Source: Streptococcus gordonii (lineage in GTDB: Bacteria > Bacillota > Bacilli > Lactobacillales > Streptococcaceae). Taken from it: a stretch of DNA of 64,000 bases. Below are positions 16,522-22,409 of the stretch, piece by piece. The notes beneath the pieces are model-generated. The model was not told where the DNA came from. It saw only the letters and a list, made by a program, of their open reading frames with translations, and made no database searches. Every line of letters begins with the position of its first letter. Position 1 is the first letter of the stretch. Where the stretch lies: positions 124,001 through 188,000 of the forward strand of contig NZ_LQWV01000001.1 in the NCBI RefSeq assembly GCF_001553855.1, in the 5' to 3' direction. Made by a program: the position numbers and the translations under genes.

Positions 16522-17499
16522 TTATTTATTTTCTAAATTCAGAAACTCGCCTACAAGTAGTTGTAATTCTGCATTTAATTTAGGGAGATTCTGTATTAAT
16601 ACTTCTTTTAATTCTTCCGCAAATTGGTTCGTTTCTTCTCTCAATAGTTTGCGGACTCTTGTTTTTTTCTTTTTGATGCTGTCTGATTTTAAATTTGGAA
16701 AAGCCAATGATAACAGTTCAGGATTGTTGAGAAAGATAATTGTAAATGCTCTTTGCTCCACTCGAATATGTTCTAGCTTATAAAATCCGAAATTATCAAG
16801 TCGATTCATAACATCTTGGACCATCTCCTCACCAATCGCTTTGGTTCTAAGTTGGAATTCCAGTCTCCACCAAAACGGATTTACAGCCAAATCTAGCTTC
16901 TCATCGCGCTTGTGAGCAATGATTTCTTTATTCTTATCATATAACCTAACTTGTACATTACTACCGCTAGAACCCCAATATTTCGTCTCTAATTCACCCC
17001 CTCTACCATAGAAGACCTTATGGGTAACACCACCTTTAATATGTTGCAAATTAACGATTTCAGGCCTATTGAAAATGTCAAATGCCAAATCAAAACGAGA
17101 CAAACGTACTGTCAATGAATTCAATCTAGCAAAGTACATTAATTGCCTCCATACTTTCATTCCATCAAATTCTTTTAAAGTATTAGGATTGAAATCAATT
17201 CGAATCAATTGTTCATTTCCATAAGTGGATAATTGAAAAAATATAATATTGATTGAATCATACTCATTAAAATCTTTAGCTAAAGTAAATACATCATCTC
17301 GTACGTTATCATGTATTTCAAATGAATCAACTCTTGTACTTATTGCCTGTTTCAGATTTTTAAAAATTTGTCTTAGGGAACCAATGTCTGTATCCCAGAT
17401 AACCGTTAATCTATCAATACTGACATCTAACCGCTGTACTAATTCTCCTACATCACATCGTTCTTGAATACTTCTTAAATCTTGTATAGAAACCAACAA
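16522..17499 (-). CDS. Rep_trans-domain replication initiator / MobT-type relaxase
   Basis: A 325-residue protein of the rolling-circle Rep_trans (replication initiation factor) family. Family segments are LIRIDFNPN, LSRFDLAFDIF (with the paired acidic residues of the metal site), YGRGGELETKYWGSSGSN, VRLYDKNKE, and FWWRLEFQLR. A Tyr in VRLYDKNKE or near the YGRGG segment may be the nicking residue. Proteins of this family start plasmid replication or, as MobT relaxases, nick oriT in Tn916-like and mobilizable elements. The gene is upstream of DUF3173 and int in one operon, and downstream of the dyad region. Confidence 0.8.
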   Translation of the reverse strand: MLVSIQDLRSIQERCDVGELVQRLDVSIDRLTVIWDTDIGSLRQIFKNLKQAISTRVDSFEIHDNVRDDVFTLAKDFNEYDSINIIFFQLSTYGNEQLIRIDFNPNTLKEFDGMKVWRQLMYFARLNSLTVRLSRFDLAFDIFNRPEIVNLQHIKGGVTHKVFYGRGGELETKYWGSSGSNVQVRLYDKNKEIIAHKRDEKLDLAVNPFWWRLEFQLRTKAIGEEMVQDVMNRLDNFGFYKLEHIRVEQRAFTIIFLNNPELLSLAFPNLKSDSIKKKKTRVRKLLREETNQFAEELKEVLIQNLPKLNAELQLLVGEFLNLENK

Positions 17500-17603
17500 A
17501 ATTGTCCCCCCTTCTTTTAGATTTTTTAGGTTTCAGAAACACCGTCAAATCAACGATTGCTCGTTCCGTCGTTCTTTGGGCGTTGCCCTAAGTGTCCCTT
17601 TTT

Positions 17604-17728
17604 GCTGGCTGTTAGAATAGCCAGCTTTTGCTTGGCTAGAAATTGTCTGGACGGCAGTCTGCAGGACTTCGCCTGACTTCCCGTCAGGCTCGTCCCTTGT
17701 CCTTGTCCACACAATTTCTAGCTCCAAG
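17604..17728. other. Origin-like dyad cluster (candidate oriT / double-strand origin)
   Basis: The gap 17500-17933 upstream of the Rep_trans gene holds nested inverted repeats. A perfect 7-base stem lies at 17604-17610/17619-17625. A long interrupted dyad pairs 17631-17652 with 17705-17728 (22-24 bases, one mismatch and one two-base bulge). Within it is a GCCTGAC/GTCAGGC stem at 17671-17677/17683-17689. Such structures next to a Rep_trans gene are typical of the nick region of rolling-circle origins. Function is inferred. Confidence 0.6.
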
Positions 17729-17810
17729 GCTTCGAATAGTCGTAAGTCATAGTCTCGTCCTCAACTTCCTCCTCACTCACTGTTCCTAAACTTATGAGCT
17801 ATTTTTATCG

Positions 17811-17836
17811 TTTATAACTTATTTTTAAGTTATAAA
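17811..17836. promoter_or_regulatory. Perfect inverted repeat, candidate operator
   Basis: TTTATAACTTA, four bases, TAAGTTATAAA: 11-base perfect arms between the Rep_trans operon and the regulator gene. Confidence 0.5.
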
Positions 17837-17854
17837 TATATTTTATAAAAAATA

Positions 17855-17905
17855 TTTTAGTTAGTCAACTAAAAACTTGATTTGTAAGTTTATAGGTGAT
17901 AAAAT
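17855..17905 (+). promoter_or_regulatory. Promoter and operator of the Cro/CI-type regulator
   Basis: TTTTAGTT-AGTC-AACTAAAA (17855-17874) is a perfect dyad that ends three bases before the -35 box TTGATT (17877-17882). The -10 box is TAAAAT (17900-17905), with a 17-base spacer. Autoregulation by the downstream protein is likely. Confidence 0.6.
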
Positions 17906-17933
17906 AAGTTAAAAATAAAAATAGGAGTTTCCC

Positions 17934-18443
17934 ATGACCTTTATGATTCAAAATTTTGGACCCAATTTGGCACGACTACGCATAGAAAAAGGAGTAAGCC
18001 AAACTCAACTAGCTGAAGATTTAGGAATCGGTAAACAGTCCATCTCTGATTACGAAAAACAAAAAAGCTATCCTACCTTTGCAAATTTGGATAAGATAGC
18101 AGAATATTTTAATGCAACTCCAACCCAACTCTTTGGAACGAGTAAAGAGATTGAGTTAGAAAAGAGTGTTCTTGAATCTAATGAATACTCTGATAAAGTA
18201 AGTGAAATCTTAAAAGCTGTTAAATACATCGAGCATTTCCTACATACTGATGGACAGTACTTAGAGGATTTACTTTACCTAACAAGAGGCAACCAACTAT
18301 ACACAGAAGATGGAAAAGAGTTGTATATTGATCCAACTTCTCAGAAAAGAACACTTCATACCCAATATGAACCTGGTTTTATTGAAGCAAGAGATAAATC
18401 TCCACTAGAACTCTTAATTGAAAATAAGGAGCTATTAGATTAA
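17934..18443 (+). CDS. Cro/CI-type (XRE) helix-turn-helix regulator of the element
   Basis: A 169-residue protein with an N-terminal HTH_3 domain (about residues 8-65): NLARLRIEKGVSQTQLAEDL, then GIGKQSISDYEKQKSYPTF as turn and recognition helix. The C-terminal half is acidic and helical with no peptidase motif, so it is not a LexA/CI self-cleaving type. AGGAG sits six bases before the ATG at 17934. It is divergent from the rep-DUF3173-int operon, the usual place for the element repressor. Confidence 0.85.
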   Translation: MTFMIQNFGPNLARLRIEKGVSQTQLAEDLGIGKQSISDYEKQKSYPTFANLDKIAEYFNATPTQLFGTSKEIELEKSVLESNEYSDKVSEILKAVKYIEHFLHTDGQYLEDLLYLTRGNQLYTEDGKELYIDPTSQKRTLHTQYEPGFIEARDKSPLELLIENKELLD

Positions 18444-18447
18444 ATAA

Positions 18448-18475
18448 AAAAAGCGAGTTTTAGGCTCGCTTTTTC
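18448..18475. terminator. Terminator after the regulator gene
   Basis: AAAAGCGAG / CTCGCTTTT stem with a T run on the plus side and A run on the minus side. Confidence 0.85.
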
Positions 18476-18606
18476 TATTGTATAATCTTATTCTTCAGTT
18501 CTTCCGGTTGCTTAGTTGCATTGAACTCAACTCGTTTTGTTGTTCCATCTTTCTCAGTATGATAATAACTTGAATGTTTCAACACCCATTCTTTATTACC
18601 AATCAT
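18475..18606 (-). CDS. Small hypothetical protein (43 aa)
   Basis: An ATG at 18606 is preceded by GGAG with six bases between, and opens a 43-codon frame beginning MIGNKEWVLKHSSYYHTEKD. The frame is also open upstream to a GTG at 18672, but no ribosome site is visible there. The product is basic and hydrophilic, ending at the regulator terminator. I do not recognise it. It could be a real small accessory protein or the relic of a longer gene. Confidence 0.35.
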   Translation of the reverse strand: MIGNKEWVLKHSSYYHTEKDGTTKRVEFNATKQPEELKNKIIQ

Positions 18607-18757
18607 CAAACACTCCGCCTGTAAGTTGGTACATGAGGTAAATGTGTCCAAGGTTTTTACAATTCGCGCCACATGAAATTATTTAAGCATATCCTTTTTC
18701 TCTCATTACCATTTTCTGTTATAATAAATTGTACTTCTAGAATAGAAAGGACTTAAG

Positions 18758-19903
18758 ATGACAACTCTTATTAAACATAAACGTGTAGAATTTTCAGAAC
18801 TATTTTATGACCTAGTGTTTGTTTTTGCAATTTCAAAAGCAACTGCTTTAATTCACCCTCTTCATAGCGGTGTTGTGGCTTGGGATTCTTTACTTGATTT
18901 CTTCATCTCTGTCATGGTTATCATCAATTCCTGGATGATTCAAACCATTTATACCAATCGCTATGGAACAAACTCGTTATTTAACATGGTAATCATGTTT
19001 ATCAACATGGGACTTATGCTCTTTATGTCCAATATGATTGGATACAATTGGCAACAATGGTTCTATTATACCTGTTGGGCTGTTGGTACATTGACCCTTA
19101 CCTTATTTTTTCAATATTTGGTTGAGTTTTTTAGAGAATCAACCGATAATACTGATCGGGAAAGTATCAAAGGTTTTCTATGGTTAACAGGTCTAGGAAG
19201 TTTAGGAGTCTATCTGGCAGCTCTTTTTCCTATTTACGTTGGAGTCTATATCTTTATTGCTAGTATTCTGCTAACATTTATTGTGCCAATTTTCTTGATT
19301 ACTAAAGATGAGCATTTCCAGGTAAATCTTCCCCATTTAATCGAGCGCGTCTCCCTTCTTGTCATTATTACGTTTGGAGAGATGGTTGTTGGGCTAGCTA
19401 GCTTCTTTACAGTCGAGAATTTCTCGATTTATTCGGTTCTCAATTTCGTTATCATGCTTTCCCTGTTCTTGTTTTATTTTGGCGAATTTGACCATGCTAT
19501 TGATGAAGGATCTAGTCAAAAGGGATTATTTGTAATTTATAGTCACTATCCTATTTTCATCGGGCTTATGTTGATGACAGTTTCGATGGGTTATCTCCTG
19601 AATCCCGAGGCTAATCTTCTCGTTGCAATCAGCTTCTTTTATATCGGAATTGGCCTCTTCCAAGCTGCTGTCCTAGCAAATGGGCCCTATAACAAAAACT
19701 ATCTTCGCTATCCGAGAAGTTACTACTGTGCTCAAGCGACACTCTATCTGGTTGCCTTGATTCTCTCTTTGCTTTTCGCTTCTAATCCTATAACAGTGTT
19801 GAGTATTGCAACCATCTTCGCTCTAGCTATAGCCATTCATTTTATTTATTTTTATGTGACACAGAATAAAAAATATTCCAAATCTAACTGGGGGTTCTTT
19901 TAA
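18758..19903 (+). CDS. Low temperature requirement A (LtrA) family membrane protein
   Basis: A 381-residue polytopic protein with about ten to twelve hydrophobic segments. The N-terminus shows the LtrA signature KRVEFSELFYDLVFVFAISK, and a conserved LIERVSLLVIITFGEMVVGL helix with a charged Glu lies in the middle. LtrA was named in Listeria for growth at low temperature; the molecular role of the family is not established. It is the cargo gene of the integrated element, with its own promoter (TATAAT) and AAAGGA ribosome site, and ends with a hairpin at 19919-19943. Confidence 0.85.
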   Translation: MTTLIKHKRVEFSELFYDLVFVFAISKATALIHPLHSGVVAWDSLLDFFISVMVIINSWMIQTIYTNRYGTNSLFNMVIMFINMGLMLFMSNMIGYNWQQWFYYTCWAVGTLTLTLFFQYLVEFFRESTDNTDRESIKGFLWLTGLGSLGVYLAALFPIYVGVYIFIASILLTFIVPIFLITKDEHFQVNLPHLIERVSLLVIITFGEMVVGLASFFTVENFSIYSVLNFVIMLSLFLFYFGEFDHAIDEGSSQKGLFVIYSHYPIFIGLMLMTVSMGYLLNPEANLLVAISFFYIGIGLFQAAVLANGPYNKNYLRYPRSYYCAQATLYLVALILSLLFASNPITVLSIATIFALAIAIHFIYFYVTQNKKYSKSNWGFF

Positions 19904-19918
19904 TGAGTTTATAACATA

Positions 19919-19943
19919 AAAAAGCTTTGGGAACCAAGGCTTT
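19919..19943 (+). terminator. Terminator after the LtrA gene
   Basis: AAAGCTTTGG and CCAAGGCTTT pair around GAA, with one wobble. The T run is short. Confidence 0.6.
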
Positions 19944-19947
19944 ATAT

Positions 19948-20065
19948 GATATCAATCACCGACCACGAAAATGTTTAGCTTACAGAACTGCTAGTGAAGC
20001 TCTAGAGGATGAGTTCGAGTAAATGTTGCACTTATTCTTGCAATTTATCATTTACTTGATGCACG
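19948..20065 (+). pseudogene. C-terminal remnant of an IS30-family transposase and its right end
   Basis: Frame 19948-20022 reads DINHRPRKCLAYRTASEALE and a few more residues to a stop. INHRPRKCL-YRT is the conserved C-terminal signature of IS30-family transposases. The bases after the stop (TGTTGCACTTATTCTTGCAA) resemble the end of such an element. Only the last 24 codons are left; the 5' part is missing, so it is an inactive relic inside the integrated element. Confidence 0.75.
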
Positions 20066-20093
20066 AACTCGATATTTTTTTCGTTAATTTGTT

Positions 20094-20113
20094 TTTGCCC
20101 CACTTTTGCCCCA
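20094..20113. repeat. Pair of TTTGCCCCA repeats, candidate integrase arm sites (right end)
   Basis: Copies at 20094-20102 and 20105-20113, same orientation as the left pair, about 105 bases inside attR. Confidence 0.5.
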
Positions 20114-20216
20114 TTTTTAAATCCTGACATTGAAAATACCTAAAAGTATTTCCCTAAAATCAGCTATATTTCAACATTTTTGTTTATTTTCAATATGAAA
20201 AGTTCTTACAAATTCA

Positions 20217-20228
20217 TGCAGGGGGCAT
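20217..20228 (+). repeat. attR, 12-base direct repeat
   Basis: TGCAGGGGGCAT, identical to the tRNA-Lys 3' end at 15084-15095; marks the right boundary of the integrated element. Confidence 0.85.
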
Positions 20229-20238
20229 AGAAATATAG

Positions 20239-20270
20239 AAAAAAAGCCTTGTAAACCAAGGCTTTTTTGA
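20239..20270 (+). terminator. Original chromosomal tRNA-Lys terminator, displaced by the element
   Basis: AAAAGCCTTG and CAAGGCTTTT stem with T run, starting 11 bases after attR. It mirrors the hairpin just inside attL, so before insertion it was probably the terminator of the 6S/tRNA unit. Confidence 0.7.
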
Positions 20271-20369
20271 TGTCAATTTGTTTTTTGTACCAAATTTTGT
20301 AGCGAGTAATGATAAAACTTTTCTTGCTTCATCAAATTTATTAAGAATTCCCTCTTGTCTAGTACATTA

Positions 20370-20524
20370 TGATATAATACTTTTTAAAAAACTCACTAAT
20401 AGTGAATAGTGTAAATATCGTATATAAGGAGAACCAGACGAAAATAGAAATTTTATTATCTTATATTGCGCTTAAGCATCAAAGAAAAATAATTGGTGAA
20501 GAAATATTTGGAATTTTTAAGTAA
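20370..20524 (+). other. Possible small transcription unit with a 28-codon frame lacking ATG
   Basis: The stretch 20271-20641 has no secure gene. An extended -10 (TGATATAAT, 20370-20378) precedes AAGGAG (20426-20431). Six bases later, where a start is expected, stands ACG (20438). The frame from there runs 28 codons (KIEILLSYIALKHQRKIIGE...) to TAA at 20522. A further frame begins with ATG at 20535 behind AAGGAT and runs into the antisense gene. It may be a decayed gene or a small RNA. Confidence 0.25.
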
Positions 20525-20641
20525 GGATAGAAATATGACATTAAAAACTTATTTATTCAGGTGTAAACGAAGCAATTCTATATGGTTGTTTTGGATTTTT
20601 ATTAATTCATTGGATGTTTTTATTATATCATGTTTGAATGA

Positions 20642-20890
20642 TCAATTCAATCTTCGATTCGAAAGTTCATTTAGCACAGTTAACAGTTGATTTCTCAAAC
20701 GACGGGCTTCTTTAATAAATTCATCCCGTTTATCTGCCCATTTTTTTGATTCGGATAAATCGTTCATTTTATAGTATTTACGTACATTATTATCTGAGTT
20801 TTTACGATTTTCAATAGTTGATTCTAGAGCTTCCGAAAGAACATCTCTTTCTCTAATTAACTCAATATTCGTCATTCTAAGGACGTTCAT
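20642..20890 (-). CDS. Small helical protein, unknown function (82 aa)
   Basis: I place the start at the ATG at 20890, with GTGAGGTG upstream. The product of 82 residues is hydrophilic, very rich in Arg, Glu, Asn and Lys, and likely a helical hairpin or coiled coil (MTNIELIRERDVLSEALEST ... FIKEARRLRNQLLTVLNEL). No family recognised. The promoter is close to perfect (TTGACA 20950-20955, TATAAT 20927-20932 on the minus strand, 17-base spacer). It is divergent from the 203-residue gene, in an AT-rich stretch unlike the flanking core genes. Confidence 0.65.
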   Translation of the reverse strand: MNVLRMTNIELIRERDVLSEALESTIENRKNSDNNVRKYYKMNDLSESKKWADKRDEFIKEARRLRNQLLTVLNELSNRRLN

Positions 20891-20926
20891 TTTTTTCACC
20901 TCACTTTCTAGTTTATTATATTTAAC

Positions 20927-20955
20927 ATTATACAGCACACAATACATCTTGTCAA
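20927..20955 (-). promoter_or_regulatory. Consensus promoter of the small helical protein gene
   Basis: On the minus strand TTGACA, 17 bases, TATAAT: exact sigma-A consensus boxes. Confidence 0.85.
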
Positions 20956-20986
20956 GACTTTTTTGTTCATCGATTCGTTGTTTTGA

Positions 20987-21028
20987 TTGACTTTTATGTG
21001 GTTTCGATATATAATTTATCTATATCGA
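20987..21028 (+). promoter_or_regulatory. Promoter with dyad over the -10 box
   Basis: TTGACT (20987-20992), 17 bases, TATAAT (21010-21015). A TCGATATA / TATATCGA dyad (21004-21011 and 21021-21028) covers the -10 and the expected start point, so a repressor could block the promoter directly. Confidence 0.75.
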
Positions 21029-21054
21029 TATACAAAAATAAGGAGAAAAGCAAA

Positions 21055-21666
21055 ATGCAATATACAACACTAACCCAATTTATAGATGAACAATGTACAA
21101 AATTAAATTTAAAAAAAGATCAAAAAACACTGATGAAAATGAGAACTAAGTTCGTTAGAACATTAAAAGAACTAGGTATTTGGGAGAAAGCTGAAACAAG
21201 ATTAATTGATCGATCTAAAACCAAAGTATTCACCAACGCTCAATTATACGAACTACATCAAGCAGTTCGCCCATACTTATTGAAACTCCTGCCAGAACAC
21301 GAACGACTAGAAATAGAACAAACACAAGAAAATAATTTAAATATTATAAAAGAACATATAGATGAAGTTGAAACAAAACTAACACTATCAATGGAAAACT
21401 ATGATCTTGATGAATATAAGAAATATATAGAAAAACAATATGAACCACCAATTCCTACACAAGAAGAAATCAATAGTCTCATGCTCGAAGCTCTATTTTT
21501 AAAATTCTTCGAACCTATTAATATTAAACAATGGTCAGACGATTTAGCTCTCATAGATTTCATCGATCCTTATGATAGTGATGAAGTAACAGATATAATA
21601 AATATAAAAGCTCAAAATCGACTAAAAGATAAAATCAAAGCATACGTTAAAGAAAAGAAAGATTAA
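21055..21666 (+). CDS. Hypothetical accessory protein (203 aa)
   Basis: The start is the ATG at 21055, since AAGGAG lies upstream at a suitable distance; an earlier in-frame start at 20983 lies inside the promoter. The product is hydrophilic, Lys- and Glu-rich and mostly helical, with an N-terminal block (TLTQFIDEQCTKLNLKKDQK ... FVRTLKELGIWEKAETRLID) that could be a helical DNA-binding or replication-related domain. I do not recognise the family. It uses AT-rich codons, unlike the core genes around it. It has its own promoter, dyad and terminator, and pairs divergently with the 82-residue gene. Confidence 0.7.
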   Translation: MQYTTLTQFIDEQCTKLNLKKDQKTLMKMRTKFVRTLKELGIWEKAETRLIDRSKTKVFTNAQLYELHQAVRPYLLKLLPEHERLEIEQTQENNLNIIKEHIDEVETKLTLSMENYDLDEYKKYIEKQYEPPIPTQEEINSLMLEALFLKFFEPINIKQWSDDLALIDFIDPYDSDEVTDIINIKAQNRLKDKIKAYVKEKKD

Positions 21667-21715
21667 ACACTCTACGCATTTATTTCACGGTTCGATTGAC
21701 AGTAAGCTCTGCAAC

Positions 21716-21756
21716 AAAAAAGAAGGAAGGAAGTCAAATCCTTTCTTCTATTTTTT
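21716..21756 (+). terminator. Terminator after the 203-aa accessory gene
   Basis: AAAAAAGAAGGAAGGA pairs imperfectly with TCCTTTCTTCTATTTTTT, with a terminal T run. Confidence 0.7.
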
Positions 21757-21883
21757 AATGTGTTCTTGTAAAAATCTGTTCGTAGAAAGTACCTGTACCT
21801 ACTATCCCAAATTTTTCTCTGCTTCTTTTTGGATTTTTGTTAAGGTTCTTATAAAGTAATCTACTACATTTCATATCTACCAA

Positions 21884-21916
21884 AAAATCCCTAGAAATAA
21901 TTTCAAGGGATTTTTG
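21884..21916 (-). terminator. Terminator after the GlsB-type gene
   Basis: AAAATCCCT / AGGGATTTT arms around a 14-base loop, with a T run on the minus strand. Confidence 0.75.
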
Positions 21917-21925
21917 AATCAAAGT

Positions 21926-22156
21926 TTAACTGTCTCGACTCCAAAAAATTGCTAATAGAATCACTGCACCTAAGATAGAGGGTACTACAGCTGTGTCATG
22001 GAGAAGAGGCCCCCAGGTCCCAAAAAGACTTTGACCTATCCATGCTCCAAGTAAGCCCAAAATCATCTTGCCGATGCATCCCATCCGCTCGCCTCTATTG
22101 GTAATTGCGGCAGCTATTAGACCAATGATAAAACCAACTAACATACTTCCAAGCAT
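21926..22156 (-). CDS. GlsB/YeaQ/YmgE family stress-response membrane protein
   Basis: A 76-residue protein with three hydrophobic helices and the family glycine pattern: GFIIGLIAAAIT, GCIGKMILGLLGAWIG and SILGAVILLAIFW. These transglycosylase-associated small membrane proteins occur with Gls24/Asp23 stress proteins in Gram-positive cocci. The exact role is unknown. It is the last gene of the pepS run, three bases after the preceding small membrane protein. Confidence 0.85.
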   Translation of the reverse strand: MLGSMLVGFIIGLIAAAITNRGERMGCIGKMILGLLGAWIGQSLFGTWGPLLHDTAVVPSILGAVILLAIFWSRDS

Positions 22157-22159
22157 GAC

Positions 22160-22408
22160 CTAACCCTCCTTTTTAAATCGTTGAACCAACCAAAGGATGG
22201 CCAAGGAAATTACTGAGCCAACAAAGGAAGCAAAAATTTTAAAGATAGGGAAAAAGACAACCAAGCCAAGAAGGGCACCGATTAAGCTGACCAACAATTT
22301 TAATTTCCATTGTTTGGGCTTCTCAAACGGCGTCAATATGACTGCTACAGCTGTCGTCAGTAAACAAGCCGGCAAAGTGAAAATCAATACAAAAATAAGT
22401 CCTGTCAT
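22160..22408 (-). CDS. Small membrane protein, unknown function
   Basis: The start is probably the ATG at 22408, which follows the pepS stop by one base (TAAGATG). A further ATG at 22429, inside pepS, is also open. The 82 residues contain three hydrophobic stretches (LIFVLIFTLPACLLTTAVAV, LLVSLIGALLGLVVFFPI, FVGSVISLAILWLVQRF) and a basic tail. Location between pepS and the GlsB-type gene suggests one operon and perhaps a partner role in the membrane. Family not recognised. Confidence 0.65.
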   Translation of the reverse strand: MTGLIFVLIFTLPACLLTTAVAVILTPFEKPKQWKLKLLVSLIGALLGLVVFFPIFKIFASFVGSVISLAILWLVQRFKKEG

Positions 22409-22409
22409 C

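Larger units (their letters stand above)
15084..20228. mobile_element. Small integrative element in tRNA-Lys(CTT), IME-like with Rep_trans/MobT-type protein
   Basis: The element is bounded by identical 12-base att repeats 5133 bases apart. It carries, from left to right, a tyrosine integrase, a DUF3173 protein, a Rep_trans-domain protein, an origin-like dyad region, a Cro/CI-type regulator, a small ORF, an LtrA membrane protein and an IS30-type remnant. No conjugation pore, coupling protein or phage structural genes are present. Size and gene set match integrative mobilizable or plasmid-like elements described in streptococci; transfer would need a helper. The mobilizable label is an inference from the Rep_trans protein and the dyad. 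Confidence 0.75.

Noticed and set aside
17545..17727. 60-codon minus-strand frame upstream of the Rep_trans gene
   Set aside because: It coincides with the nested dyads of the origin-like region and has no ribosome site; the structure explains the open frame.
20493..20690. 65-codon plus-strand frame with hydrophobic stretch
   Set aside because: It overlaps the 3' end of the well-supported antisense gene; only its internal ATG at 20535 has some support, mentioned as a weak possibility.
21802..21870. Minus-strand fragment reading VVDYFIRTLTKIQKEAEKNL before a stop
   Set aside because: It looks like the tail of a lost gene, but is too short to name and has no start.
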